NCBI RefSeq assembly: GCF_004795105.1
Contig: NZ_SSBL01000013.1
Location: 117,003-181,002 of the forward strand
Length of the DNA stretch: 64,000 nucleotides
Source of the DNA: Streptomyces sp. A0642
Lineage (GTDB): Bacteria > Actinomycetota > Actinomycetes > Streptomycetales > Streptomycetaceae
Direction of reading: 5' to 3'
Shown here: piece after piece, positions 47,729 to 57,200 of the stretch
How positions within the stretch are numbered: the stretch's first letter is position 1
How the letters are laid out: each line of letters begins with the position of its first letter
The notes under the pieces: model-generated
Databases searched by the model: none
What the model saw: the letters and a program-made list of their open reading frames with translations, nothing else
What the model was told of the DNA's origin: nothing
Position numbers and translations under genes: made by a program

Positions 47729-47757
47729 GGGTTTGGATGTTTATGCGGACCAAACCC
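47729..47757 (-). promoter_or_regulatory. Promoter region of ctaCDF with an 8-13-8 inverted repeat
   Basis: GGGTTTGG (47729-47736) and CCAAACCC (47750-47757) are exact inverse complements around 13 bases. On the minus strand TAGGGT overlaps the repeat and is a good -10 hexamer. The layout suggests an operator for a dimeric regulator of the oxidase genes. The regulator is unknown. Confidence 0.55.
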
Positions 47758-47920
47758 TACTGGACGCTATTTGGGGTCGCGCGGGGAGGGTGCCCAACGC
47801 GCCGCCCGACTCCCCGAAGGGGTGGAATCCGGGCCTCCGGCCCCCATCTGACGCCCCCTCTCCCCTGTCGTGCGGACGGCCGGTCCCGGCCGGGGGCCGG
47901 TCTGGGGCTAGCGTGACCGG

Positions 47921-49303
47921 GTGCCCTACTTCGACGCCGCGTCCGCCGCCCCCCTCCATCCCGTCGCCCGCCAGGCGCTGCTTGCCGCGCTGGACGAGGG
48001 CTGGGCCGACCCGGCCCGCCTGCACCGGGAGGGGCGGCGGGCCAGGCTGCTGCTGGACGCGGCCCGCGAGGCGGCCGCGGAGGCCGTCGGCTGCCGCCCG
48101 GACGAGCTGACGTTCACCTCGTCGGGCACGCGCGCGATCCACTCCGGAATTTCCGGGGCTCTCGCGGGGCGTCGGCGTGTCGGCCGCCATCTGGTGGTGT
48201 CGGCGGTCGAGCATTCGGCGGTGCTCCATTCGGCCGCCGCCCACGAGAGCGGGGGCGGATCGTTCACCGAGGTCCCCGTGGACGGCACGGGCGCGGTGGA
48301 CCCGGAGGCGTACGGGAGCGCCCTGCGCGAGGACACCGGACTGGCCTGCCTCCAGTCCGCCAACCACGAGGTCGGCACCGAGCAGCCGGTCGCCGAGGTG
48401 GCCGGGCTGTGCCGGGCCGCGGGCGTGCCGCTGCTGGTGGACGCCGCGCAGTCACTCGGGTGGGGGCCGGTGCCGGCCGGCTGGTCGCTGCTGACGGCGA
48501 GCGCCCACAAGTGGGGCGGACCGGCCGGGGTCGGGCTGCTCGCGGTACGCAAGGGCGTGCGGTTCGCGGCCCAAGGCCCCGTCGACGAACGGGAGTCGGG
48601 GAGGGCGGCCGGCTTCGAGGACATTCCGGCGATCGTGGCCGCGGCGGCGTCCCTGCGGGCGGTACGGGCGGAGGCGGCCGCCGAGTCGGTGCGGCTGCGG
48701 GCCCTGGTCGAACGGATCCGGACCCGGGTGCCGACGCTGGTGCCCGACGTGGAGGTGGTGGGCGACCCGCTGCGGCGGCTGCCGCATCTGGTCACCTTCT
48801 CCTGTCTCTATGTCGACGGAGAGACCCTGCTCCACGAGCTGGACCGGGCCGGTTTCTCCGTATCGTCCGGTTCGTCCTGCACGAGCAGCACACTGACGCC
48901 GAGCCATGTGCTCCGGGCGATGGGAGTGCTGTCGGAGGGCAACGTCCGGGTGTCGCTGCCGGCGGGCACGTCCGACGAGGAGGTCGACCGCTTCCTGGAG
49001 GTGCTGCCCCCGGCGGTGGCAGGGGTGCGGGAGAAGCTGGGCGCCCCCGCCGCGACCGCCCCCTCCCCCGCCCCGGCCGCCTCGCTGGTGGTCGACGCGC
49101 TGGGGCGGCGCTGCCCGATCCCGGTGATCGAGCTCGCAAAGGTGATCGGGGAGGTACCGGTGGGCGGGACGGTGACGGTCCTGTCCGACGACGAGGCGGC
49201 GCGCCTCGACATTCCGGCCTGGTGTGCGATGCGTGAGCAGGAGTACGTGGGTGAGGAGCCGGCGGACCGGGGCTCGGCCTATGTGGTCCGCCGGCTGTCC
49301 TGA
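47921..49303 (+). CDS. Cysteine desulfurase fused to a C-terminal TusA sulfur-carrier domain
   Basis: The 460-residue fusion starts with a class V PLP desulfurase (about 1-375): SAVEHSAVL, LLVDAAQSLG, TASAHKWGGPAG with the PLP Lys, and SSGSSCTSSTLTPSHVL with the persulfide Cys. After a Pro/Ala linker, residues ~390-460 are a TusA/SirA domain with LVVDALGRRCPIPVIEL, whose Cys is the sulfur acceptor (CPxP motif). One polypeptide therefore holds donor and carrier and could pass sulfur to tRNA thiolation, molybdopterin or another acceptor. GTG 47921 lies opposite the ctaC promoter. Confidence 0.93.
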   Translation: MPYFDAASAAPLHPVARQALLAALDEGWADPARLHREGRRARLLLDAAREAAAEAVGCRPDELTFTSSGTRAIHSGISGALAGRRRVGRHLVVSAVEHSAVLHSAAAHESGGGSFTEVPVDGTGAVDPEAYGSALREDTGLACLQSANHEVGTEQPVAEVAGLCRAAGVPLLVDAAQSLGWGPVPAGWSLLTASAHKWGGPAGVGLLAVRKGVRFAAQGPVDERESGRAAGFEDIPAIVAAAASLRAVRAEAAAESVRLRALVERIRTRVPTLVPDVEVVGDPLRRLPHLVTFSCLYVDGETLLHELDRAGFSVSSGSSCTSSTLTPSHVLRAMGVLSEGNVRVSLPAGTSDEEVDRFLEVLPPAVAGVREKLGAPAATAPSPAPAASLVVDALGRRCPIPVIELAKVIGEVPVGGTVTVLSDDEAARLDIPAWCAMREQEYVGEEPADRGSAYVVRRLS

Positions 49304-49308
49304 CCCTC

Positions 49309-50283
49309 TCAGGCGAGGTGGGTGCGCACCTCGGCCGCGGCCTCGTGGCCGTACGCCTTGGTGAAGCGGTCCATGAAGTGGTTGCGGTGCAGCGTGTACT
49401 CCTGGGTGCCCACGGTCTCGATGACCAGGGTGGCGAGCATGCAGCCGACCTGGGCGGCGCGCTCCAGGCCGACGCCCCAGGCGAGACCGGAGAGGAAGCC
49501 GGCCCGGAAGGCGTCGCCGACGCCGGTCGGGTCGGCCTTGACGTTCTCCTCGGGGCAGCCGACCTCGATCGGCTCCTCGCCCGCGCGCTCGATGCGCACG
49601 CCCTGGGCGCCGAGGGTGGTGACCCGGTGGCCGACCTTGGCGAGGATCTCGGCGTCGGTCCAGCCGGTCTTGGACTCGATGAGCCCCTTCTCGTACTCGT
49701 TGGAGAAGAGGTAGGTGGCGCCGTCGAGCAGGATGCGGATCTCGTCGCCGTCCATCCGCGCGATCTGCTGCGAGAAGTCCGCGGCGAAGGGGATGCCGCG
49801 GGAGCGGCACTCCTCCGTGTGGCGGAGCATGCCCTCGGGGTCGTCCGCTCCGATGGAGACGAGGTCGAGGCCGCCCACGCGGTCGGCGACGGCCTTCAGC
49901 TCGATCAGGCGGGCCTCGCTCATGGCGCCCGTGTAGAAGGAGCCGATCTGGTTGTGGTCGGCGTCCGTCGTGCAGACGAAGCGGGCGGTGTGCAGGACCT
50001 CGGAGATCCGGACCGAACCGGTGTCGACGCCGTGGCGGTCGAGCCAGGCGCGGTACTCGTCGAAGTCGGAGCCCGCGGCGCCGACCAGGATCGGACGGGT
50101 GCCGAGCAGGCCCATGCCGAAGCAGATGTTGGCGGCGACACCTCCCCGGCGCACGTCCAGGTTGTCGACCAGGAAGGACAGCGAGACCGTGTGCAGCTGA
50201 TCGGCGACCAGCTGGTCGGCGAATCGGCCGGGGAAGGTCATGAGGTGGTCGGTGGCGATGGAGCCGGTGACTGCGATACGCAC
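49309..50283 (-). CDS. PfkB-family carbohydrate/adenosine kinase
   Basis: The 324-residue ribokinase-fold kinase has SIATDHLMTFPGRF at the N-terminus, RRGGVAANICFGMGLLG (the GG switch), and the catalytic DPTGVGDAFRAGFLSGL with the general-base Asp. Sequence features such as LSFLVDNLDVRRGG are like actinobacterial adenosine kinases rather than ribokinase. Annotation as ribokinase elsewhere may be imprecise. GTG 50283 has AGGAG about ten bases upstream; the frame continues 24 codons further without motif. It is convergent with the TusA fusion, five bp apart. Confidence 0.9.
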   Translation of the reverse strand: MRIAVTGSIATDHLMTFPGRFADQLVADQLHTVSLSFLVDNLDVRRGGVAANICFGMGLLGTRPILVGAAGSDFDEYRAWLDRHGVDTGSVRISEVLHTARFVCTTDADHNQIGSFYTGAMSEARLIELKAVADRVGGLDLVSIGADDPEGMLRHTEECRSRGIPFAADFSQQIARMDGDEIRILLDGATYLFSNEYEKGLIESKTGWTDAEILAKVGHRVTTLGAQGVRIERAGEEPIEVGCPEENVKADPTGVGDAFRAGFLSGLAWGVGLERAAQVGCMLATLVIETVGTQEYTLHRNHFMDRFTKAYGHEAAAEVRTHLA

Positions 50284-50472
50284 GGGGTGACTGCTCCTGC
50301 GGAGGTCGAGGGAACGGCGACGGTTCCCGGGGCGGAGTGACAGGTGAGCCTTCACCCACCCCCCGATTGCCGGGCCCTCTCACGCTACCGGTTCCAGCAG
50401 TCGGACGAAGGTGGGAAAACTACCCGATAGTAGGGCTTTCCTCCTGGGCTCGGGGGTGCTTACGGTGCGGAT

Positions 50473-50670
50473 ATGTCGAACCACATCGCCCCGCGCGAGT
50501 CCGAGACCGGTCTGGCCGAGCTGCGCGGGGACTGCGCACGTATGGCTCCGCACTGGGTGGTACCCACGAGGACCGCCGCCACCCCCGTGGCGCCCTCCCT
50601 CATTCACGGCGTGACGGTACCGCCCGCCTCGGCCCGGCTGATCGACGCGACGGCCGAGTACGGCGACTGA
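50473..50670 (+). CDS. Small hypothetical protein (65 residues)
   Basis: The reading frame from ATG 50473 encodes a soluble peptide with no recognised domain. A TACGGT hexamer that could be a -10 lies about six bases before the ATG, so a leaderless mRNA is possible; no Shine-Dalgarno sequence is present. It fits neatly into the gap between the kinase and the next membrane protein gene. Comparative data would be needed to be sure it is translated. Confidence 0.5.
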   Translation: MSNHIAPRESETGLAELRGDCARMAPHWVVPTRTAATPVAPSLIHGVTVPPASARLIDATAEYGD

Positions 50671-50802
50671 GCGGCCGGGCTCCTCACCGCACCGGCCGCC
50701 CCAGGAGGGAACCGCGCGCGCCCGCGCCCCGTCCCAACGGTGTCCGCACCGGCGGACGGGCCCTCCGAGGGCCATGGCGTACGACGGCGAAGGAGCGAAC
50801 CG

Positions 50803-52269
50803 GTGAGCACCGAGCAACCCGACAACGATGTGACCGGCCCCCGGCGGCGGCGGTCCCCGCTCGCCGTGGCGTCGGTGGCGGCGGCCGTACTCCTCGCGGG
50901 CGGCGGCGGCGCGTACTGGGCGACCGCCGCGAACGGCCACGGCGGCGGCGAGTACAGCGCCTCGGACGGTTCCGGCGGCACTCCCCCACCGCTCTCCCTG
51001 GACGAGCGGGCGGGCGGACCGGCCACCCCCTCCCCCCGGCCGTCGGCCCCGACCGAGGGCATCGCCCCGGGTGAGCCCGATCCGCACGGCGGCCGGCTGG
51101 TCTACCGTGCGTCCGGCGCCCTGCCGGACGGCCCGGACAAGGCGGCGGTCCAGCGCGCCGAGGGGACCGTCCCGGCGTCCGACGTGGCCCGGCTGGCCGA
51201 GGCGCTGGGCGTCAAGGGCACCCCGCGGGCCGAGGGAACGTCGTGGAAGGTGGGCTCCGACGGGGACGGGTCGGGGCCGTTGCTGCGGGTGGCCAAGCAG
51301 GCGCCCGGGACGTGGACGTTCGCCCGGTACGGTTCCGGCGGCACGGACCACTGCGAGAGCGCGAAGGTCTGTTCGGACAAGCCTGTGGCCCCGGGCGGGT
51401 CCGGGGACCCGGTGAGCGAGAAGGCCGCGAAGGCCGCCGCGGTGCCGGTGCTGAAGGCGGTCGGCCAGGACGACGCGGCCCTGGACGCCCGCCAGTTGAT
51501 GGGCTCGGTCCGGGTGGTGAACGCGAACCCGGTGGTGGGCGGACTGCCGACGTACGGCTGGGCGACCGGCGTCCAGGTCGGACCCGACGGCGAAGTGGTC
51601 GGCGGCAGCGGGCAGTTGAAGGGCCTGGAGAAGGGCGCCGAGTATCCGGTGATCGGCGCGTCCGAGGCATTGAAACAGCTGAACGCCGCCCAGCCCTCGC
51701 GCGGCGGGAACACCGGCGACTGCGCCGGTCCCGCACCGCTGGAGGACGGCGTGAAGCCCTCCGGCATGAGCTGCGGCAAGCGGACCGGGGCGGAGCCCAC
51801 GACGACGGTGACGGTCGACAGGGCGACCTTCGGCCTGGCCGCCCGGTACGTGGACGGGAACCAGATGCTCGTGCCGTCCTGGATCTTCACGGTCCGGCCG
51901 GGCGCGGGCGGTACGGGCGACACCGTCACCCAGGTCGCGGTGGATCCCGCCTACCTGACGAAGGACGCGCCCGCGGAGAAAACGCCGGACGACGGCACGA
52001 CGAAGTCCGGGCGCACGATCCTCTCCTACAGCGCCGACGGGCGCACGCTCTCGGTGACCTTCTGGGGCGGCGCCTGCAGCAAGTACGCCGCCAGCGCGAG
52101 CGAGGAGGGCTCCGCGGTCCGGGTGTCCCTGACGGAGACGAAGCCGGAGAAGGGGAAGGCCTGCATCATGATCGCGAAGGAACTGACCCGTACGGTGACG
52201 CTGGACCGCCCGCTCGGTGAGCGGAACGTGGTGGACGCGGCGTCGGGCACCGTGGTGCCGCGCGGCTGA
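50803..52269 (+). CDS. Membrane-anchored extracytoplasmic protein, unknown function
   Basis: The 488-residue protein has a cytoplasmic Arg-rich start (PRRRRSP), one membrane helix (about 20-42), a Pro/Ser/Thr-rich linker and a large extracellular region. Four cysteines occur as pairs (DHCESAKVC, GDCAGPAPLEDGVKPSGMSC), suggesting disulfides. No known domain is recognised. It looks like the anti-sigma or sensor-type single-pass proteins common in Streptomyces but no sigma factor is adjacent. GTG 50803 follows AGGAG by seven bases. Confidence 0.8.
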   Translation: MSTEQPDNDVTGPRRRRSPLAVASVAAAVLLAGGGGAYWATAANGHGGGEYSASDGSGGTPPPLSLDERAGGPATPSPRPSAPTEGIAPGEPDPHGGRLVYRASGALPDGPDKAAVQRAEGTVPASDVARLAEALGVKGTPRAEGTSWKVGSDGDGSGPLLRVAKQAPGTWTFARYGSGGTDHCESAKVCSDKPVAPGGSGDPVSEKAAKAAAVPVLKAVGQDDAALDARQLMGSVRVVNANPVVGGLPTYGWATGVQVGPDGEVVGGSGQLKGLEKGAEYPVIGASEALKQLNAAQPSRGGNTGDCAGPAPLEDGVKPSGMSCGKRTGAEPTTTVTVDRATFGLAARYVDGNQMLVPSWIFTVRPGAGGTGDTVTQVAVDPAYLTKDAPAEKTPDDGTTKSGRTILSYSADGRTLSVTFWGGACSKYAASASEEGSAVRVSLTETKPEKGKACIMIAKELTRTVTLDRPLGERNVVDAASGTVVPRG

Positions 52270-52288
52270 CGCCCACCCGCGTACGACG

Positions 52289-52330
52289 ACGGCGGCGGCC
52301 CCGGGATCGGAATCCCGGGGCCGCCGCCGT
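52289..52330. terminator. Perfect 19-bp hairpin between convergent genes
   Basis: ACGGCGGCGGCCCCGGGAT (52289-52307) pairs exactly with 52312-52330, leaving a four-base loop. It sits between the membrane protein and erpA stop codons. Confidence 0.93.
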
Positions 52331-52378
52331 ACCGCTGCCGCTGCCGCTGCCGCCGTTGGGGCTTCGGCCGTGCGCGCT

Positions 52379-52735
52379 CTAGCTGAAGGAGTCGCCGCAG
52401 GCGCAGGACCCCGTGGCGTTCGGGTTGTCGATCGTGAAGCCCTGCTTCTCGATGGTGTCCACGAAGTCGACGGAGGCGCCGCCCAGGTACGGGGCGCTCA
52501 TCCGGTCGGTGACGACCTTGACGCCGTCGAAGTCCTTCACGACGTCGCCGTCGAGCGAACGCTCGTCGAAGAAGAGCTGGTAACGCAGGCCCGAGCAGCC
52601 GCCGGGCTGGACGGCGACGCGCAGCGCCAGATCGTCGCGGCCTTCCTGCTCCAGCAGGCCCTTGACCTTGGCTGCGGCGGCGTCGGACAGGAGGATGCCG
52701 TCGCTCACGGTGGTGGTCTCGTCCGATACGGACAT
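52379..52735 (-). CDS. erpA: A-type iron-sulfur cluster carrier (ErpA/HesB/IscA family)
   Basis: The 118-residue protein carries the three family cysteines: one in VQPGGCSGLRYQLFF and two in the C-terminal SCACGDSFS. It delivers Fe-S clusters to target enzymes. Next door is nadA, whose product is a [4Fe-4S] enzyme, so the neighbour is a plausible client. ATG 52735 follows GGGAGAAG. The two genes are divergent across 234 bp. Confidence 0.94.
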   Translation of the reverse strand: MSVSDETTTVSDGILLSDAAAAKVKGLLEQEGRDDLALRVAVQPGGCSGLRYQLFFDERSLDGDVVKDFDGVKVVTDRMSAPYLGGASVDFVDTIEKQGFTIDNPNATGSCACGDSFS

Positions 52736-52883
52736 CTGCTTCTCTCCCGGGTTGTACGGAGACTGCTTGCCGACGTTGCAACCGTCGAGGCCGCGGATTC
52801 ATTCCGGGCCGGGCGTTTGCCTGTTCCATTCATGCTCGCACACCGGCCGCACGGGCGGATGCGTCACATCGACGCTATCGGCA

Positions 52884-52931
52884 TCGTCAAAGTGACGTGA
52901 AGCAGTTATGATAGATAGCGTCAATTAGACG
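52884..52931 (+). promoter_or_regulatory. nadA promoter with an operator-like inverted repeat at +1
   Basis: TCGTCA (52884-52889) and TATGAT (52907-52912) are spaced by 17 bases, a good sigma-70-type promoter. CGTC-AATTA-GACG (52919-52931) is an inverted repeat at the expected start site. The local AT content is far above the surroundings. A repressor of NAD synthesis genes is a reasonable but unproven candidate. Confidence 0.55.
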
Positions 52932-52969
52932 AAAAGGCTTCCTCCCGCAGAGAAGAAAGGGTGCGTGAC

Positions 52970-54157
52970 GTGACCACGGCCCACCCCGTCCAGGACCTCG
53001 ATGTCCAGCCGACGCCCCTCGCCCTGCTCCTGCTCGGCCGCGACGCCGACCCCAGGAGCGAGCGCGGCGTCGAATGCCCCGGCGACCTGCCCTCCCCGTC
53101 CGACCCGGACCTGGTGGAGCGCGCCCGTGCGGCCAAGGAGAAGCTGGGGGAGAAGGTCTTCGTCCTCGGGCACCACTACCAGCGCGACGAGGTCATCCAG
53201 TTCGCGGATGTGACCGGAGACTCGTTCAAGCTCGCCCGGGACGCGGCGGCCCGGCCGGAGGCCGAGTACATCGTCTTCTGCGGCGTGCACTTCATGGCGG
53301 AGTCCGCGGACATCCTCACCACCGACGACCAGAAGGTCGTGCTGCCGGACCTGGCGGCGGGCTGTTCGATGGCCGACATGGCCACCGCCGAGCAGGTCGC
53401 CGAGTGCTGGGACGTGCTGACCGAGGCCGGCGTCGCCGACCGGGTCGTGCCCGTCTCGTACATGAACTCCTCCGCGGACATCAAGGCCTTCACCGGCCGC
53501 CACGGCGGCACGATCTGCACCTCGTCGAACGCCGAGCGCGCCCTGGAGTGGGCCTTCGAGCAGGGTGAGAAGGTCCTCTTCCTGCCGGACCAGCACCTGG
53601 GCCGCAACACGGCCGTGCGGGACATGGGGATGACCCTGGAGGACTGCGTCCTCTACAACCCGCACAAGCCGAACGGCGGCCTGACCGCCCAGGAGCTGCG
53701 CGACGCGAAGATGATCCTGTGGCGCGGGCACTGCTCGGTGCACGGGCGCTTCTCGGTGGAGTCCGTCAACGACGTGCGGGCCCGTATACCCGGTGTCAAC
53801 GTGCTGGTGCACCCGGAGTGCAAGCACGAGGTCGTCGCGGCCGCGGACTACGTCGGCTCGACGGAGTACATCATCAAGGCGCTGGAGGCGGCCCCGGCCG
53901 GCTCGAAGTGGGCGATCGGCACCGAACTGAACCTGGTGCGCCGCCTGGCCAACCGTTTCGCCGCGGAGGACAAGGAGATCGTCTTCCTCGACAAGACGGT
54001 CTGCTTCTGCTCGACGATGAACCGGATCGACCTGCCGCACCTGGTGTGGACGCTGGAGTCGCTGGCCGAGGGCAACCTGGTCAACCGGATCGAGGTCGAC
54101 CCGGAGACGGAGAAGTACGCGAAGGTGGCGCTGGAACGGATGCTGGCACTGCCGTAG
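52970..54157 (+). CDS. nadA: Quinolinate synthase A
   Basis: The 395-residue [4Fe-4S] enzyme condenses iminoaspartate and dihydroxyacetone phosphate to quinolinate in de novo NAD synthesis. Cluster-ligand cysteines are in FCGVHFMAESAD, VHPECKHEV and DKTVCFCSTMNR. Further motifs are VLGHHYQRDEV and PHKPNGGLT. GTG 52970 gives the family N-terminus (MTTAHPVQDLDVQ) with AAGGG upstream; GTG 52961 would leave no ribosome site. nadB and nadC are not in the window, so nadA stands alone as a single gene. Confidence 0.96.
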   Translation: MTTAHPVQDLDVQPTPLALLLLGRDADPRSERGVECPGDLPSPSDPDLVERARAAKEKLGEKVFVLGHHYQRDEVIQFADVTGDSFKLARDAAARPEAEYIVFCGVHFMAESADILTTDDQKVVLPDLAAGCSMADMATAEQVAECWDVLTEAGVADRVVPVSYMNSSADIKAFTGRHGGTICTSSNAERALEWAFEQGEKVLFLPDQHLGRNTAVRDMGMTLEDCVLYNPHKPNGGLTAQELRDAKMILWRGHCSVHGRFSVESVNDVRARIPGVNVLVHPECKHEVVAAADYVGSTEYIIKALEAAPAGSKWAIGTELNLVRRLANRFAAEDKEIVFLDKTVCFCSTMNRIDLPHLVWTLESLAEGNLVNRIEVDPETEKYAKVALERMLALP

Positions 54158-54176
54158 ACGCACCCGCACGCGGGAC

Positions 54177-54209
54177 GGCCCCGGTACCTCGAGTCGAGGA
54201 ACCGGGGCC
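54177..54209. terminator. Hairpin between nadA and the RND permease
   Basis: GGCCCCGGTACCTCGA and TCGAGGAACCGGGGCC pair with one mismatch, in the gap between convergent genes. Confidence 0.8.
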
Positions 54210-54224
54210 TTCCTGTGCGACCGG

Positions 54225-57200
54225 TCAGGCCTTCGCGGGCTCCGGCTCCTCGGAGGTGGTCTCCTCCGTGGCGTCCGGGGCCGGGAGGCCGGCCTTCCTG
54301 GCACGCTTCGCGGCCTTCTTCTTCGCGCGGCGCTCCTTGAAGAGCTCCACCATCGTGTACAGCGTCGGCACCAGGAGCAGCGTCAGCAGCGTCGAGGTGA
54401 CCAGACCGCCGATGACCACGACGGCCAGCGGCTGCGAGATGAAGCCGCCCTCGCCGGTGACGCCGAGCGCCATCGGGAGGAGGGCGAAGATCGTCGCGAG
54501 GGCGGTCATCAGGATCGGGCGGAGCCGGTGGCGGCCGCCTTCGACGACCGCCTCGACGACGCCCATGCCCTGGGCGCGGTACTGGTTGATCAGGTCGATC
54601 AGCACGATCGCGTTGGTCACCACGATGCCGATGAGCATCAGCATGCCGATCATCGCCGCGACGCCCATCGGGGTGCCGGTGACGATGAGCAGGCCGATGG
54701 CGCCGGTCGCCGCGAACGGGATGGAGACCAGCAGGATCAGCGGCTGGATGAGCGACCGGAAGGTGGCGACCAGGAGCATGAAGACGATCGCGATGGCCGC
54801 GAGCATGGCCAGGCCGAGCTTCACGAACGCGTCGGACTGGTCCTCGGTGACGCCGCCGATGGTGGCGGTGGCGCCGTCCGGGAGGTCCAGTGCCTTGATC
54901 TTCGACTGAAGGGCGCTGCCGACCGCGCCGGTGTTGTCACCGGTGGGCTTGGCGGTGATGGTCGCGGCGCGCTGGCCGTCGATCCGGGTCATGGAGACCG
55001 GTCCGGGGACCAGCTTCACGTCCGCGATCGCCCCGAGCCTGACCGGGCCGAGGGGGAGGTTCTTCAGCTGCTCCATCGTGGTGGCCGGGTGGGCGGACTT
55101 GACGAGGACGTCGCGCTCGGTGTCGTCCATGATCGCCTTGCCCGACGGGGTGCCGCGCACCGCACCGGCGACGGCTGCTCCCAGGGTGGCCTGGCTGAAG
55201 CCCGCGTCGGCGGCCTTGGCGTTGGCGGTGACCGAGATCCGCGGGACGCTCTGCGCCAGGTCGCTCTGGACGTCGGTGACGTCGTCGAGCTTCGCGACCT
55301 CGGCGCGCACCTCTTCGGAGGCCTTCCTCAGGGTGTCCGCGTCGGCGGCCTTGACCACGACGCTCAGGTCCTGGCTCCCGAAGCCGTCGCCCGCCGCGAT
55401 GGTGGTGTCACCGATGCCGTCGAGCTTGCCCAGGGCCTCGTCGATGCGGTCCTGTGCGGCCTCGTAGTCCCCGGAGTCCTTCAGCGTGACCTGGTAGGAG
55501 GCCTGGTTGGCTCCGGTGCCTCCGCCGAAGGCCGCCATGAAGCCGGACGAGCCGACGGTGACCTGGTAGTCCTTGACGCCCTTGTCCTCGGCGAGGACCT
55601 TCTCGACCTTCTTGGCCGCCTCGTCGGCGGCCGCCAGGCCGGTGCCCGGGGTGAGCTCCTGCTTGATGGACAGGACTTCCTGCTCGCCCTGGTCGAAGAA
55701 GTTGGTCTTCAGCAGCGGGACCATGCCGAAGGTGCCGAACAGCACGGCGACGGCGATGACGATGCTGGTGATCCGGCGGCGGGTGGCGAAGCGCAGCACC
55801 GAGACGTAGAACCGCTGGAGCCGGCTGCGGGCCTCCTTCTCCTCGGCCTCCCTGCGCGCCTTGTCCGGGTCCTCGGCGCTCCCCTTGGGGGCGCGCAGGA
55901 ACCAGTACGACAGGACGGGGACGACGGTCAGCGAGACCAGCAGCGAGGCCAGCAGGGCCGCGGTGACGGTCAGCGAGAACGAGCCGAAGAGCTGGCCCAC
56001 CATGCCGCCGACCAGACCGATCGGCAGGAAGACGGCGACCGTGGTGAGGGTCGAGGCGGTGACCGCGCCGGCCACTTCCTTCACCGCGGTGATGATCGCG
56101 GACTGGCGCTCCTCGCCGTAGCCGAGGTGGCGCTTGATGTTCTCCAGGACGACGATCGAGTCGTCGACGACCCGGCCGATCGCGATGGTCAGCGCACCCA
56201 GGGTGAGCATGTTGAGCGACAGGTCACGGGTCCACAGCACGATCAGCGCGAGGACCACGGAGAGCGGGATGGAGACCGCGGTGACCAGGGTCGAGCGGAG
56301 CGAGGCCAGGAAGACCAGGATCACGATGACCGCGAAGAGCAGGCCGAGCGCGCCCTCGGTGGTCAGACCCGAGATCGCCTTGGAGACGGCGGGGCCCTGG
56401 TCGGAGACGACGGTCAGCTCGGCGCCGGCGCCGAGGTCCTTGCGCAGGTCGGGGAGCTTGTCCTCGACGGCGTCGGAGATGGCGACGGCACTGCCGTCCT
56501 TGTCCATCGTCGCCATGACGGCGAGGCTCGGCTTGCCGTTCGTCCGCGTGATGGAGACGGCGGTGGACGGCTCCTGCTTCACCGTCGCGATGTCACCGAC
56601 CCGGACCGGCTTGCCGGGCTTGCCCGCCGGGTTCTGCCCGGTGACCCGGAGGTCCTCGATCTGCCGCAGGGAGGTGAAGGCGCCGCCCACCTGGACGGTG
56701 CGGCTCTTGCCCGCCTCGGAGAAGGAACCCGCCGGGACGGTCGCGCCGCCGGCCTGGAGCGCCTGGGCGAGCGAGCCGGCGTTCAGTCCGGCCGCCGCGA
56801 GCTTCTTGTCGTCGGGGGTGACGGAGACCTGGAGGTCCTGCACACCGTCGACGGTGACCTGGCCGACGCCGTCGATGTCCTCCAGGGCGGGGACGACGGT
56901 GCGGTCCAGCTGATCGGCGAGGGCCTGCTGGTCCTTGTCGGAGGTGACGGCGAGGACGACGGTCGGGATGTCGTCGGTCGAGCCGGCGATGACCTGCGGG
57001 TCCACATCGTCGGGCAGCTGGATGCGGGCGCGGTTCACCGCCTGCTGGATGTCCGCGACGAGTTGCTTGGTGCCCTCGTCGCCGAAGTCGAACGTCGCCA
57101 TGATGACGGCGTTGCCCTCGCTGGCGGTCGACGTCATGCCGGTGACGCCGTCCACGGCCTTGATGGAATTCTCGAGCGGTTCGATGACCTGCTTCTCGAC

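Noticed and set aside
50284..50472. Hairpin GGAAA-CTAC...GTAG-TTTCC near 50410-50440 as a riboswitch
   Set aside because: The stem is short and interrupted, and no conserved core of a known class is present.
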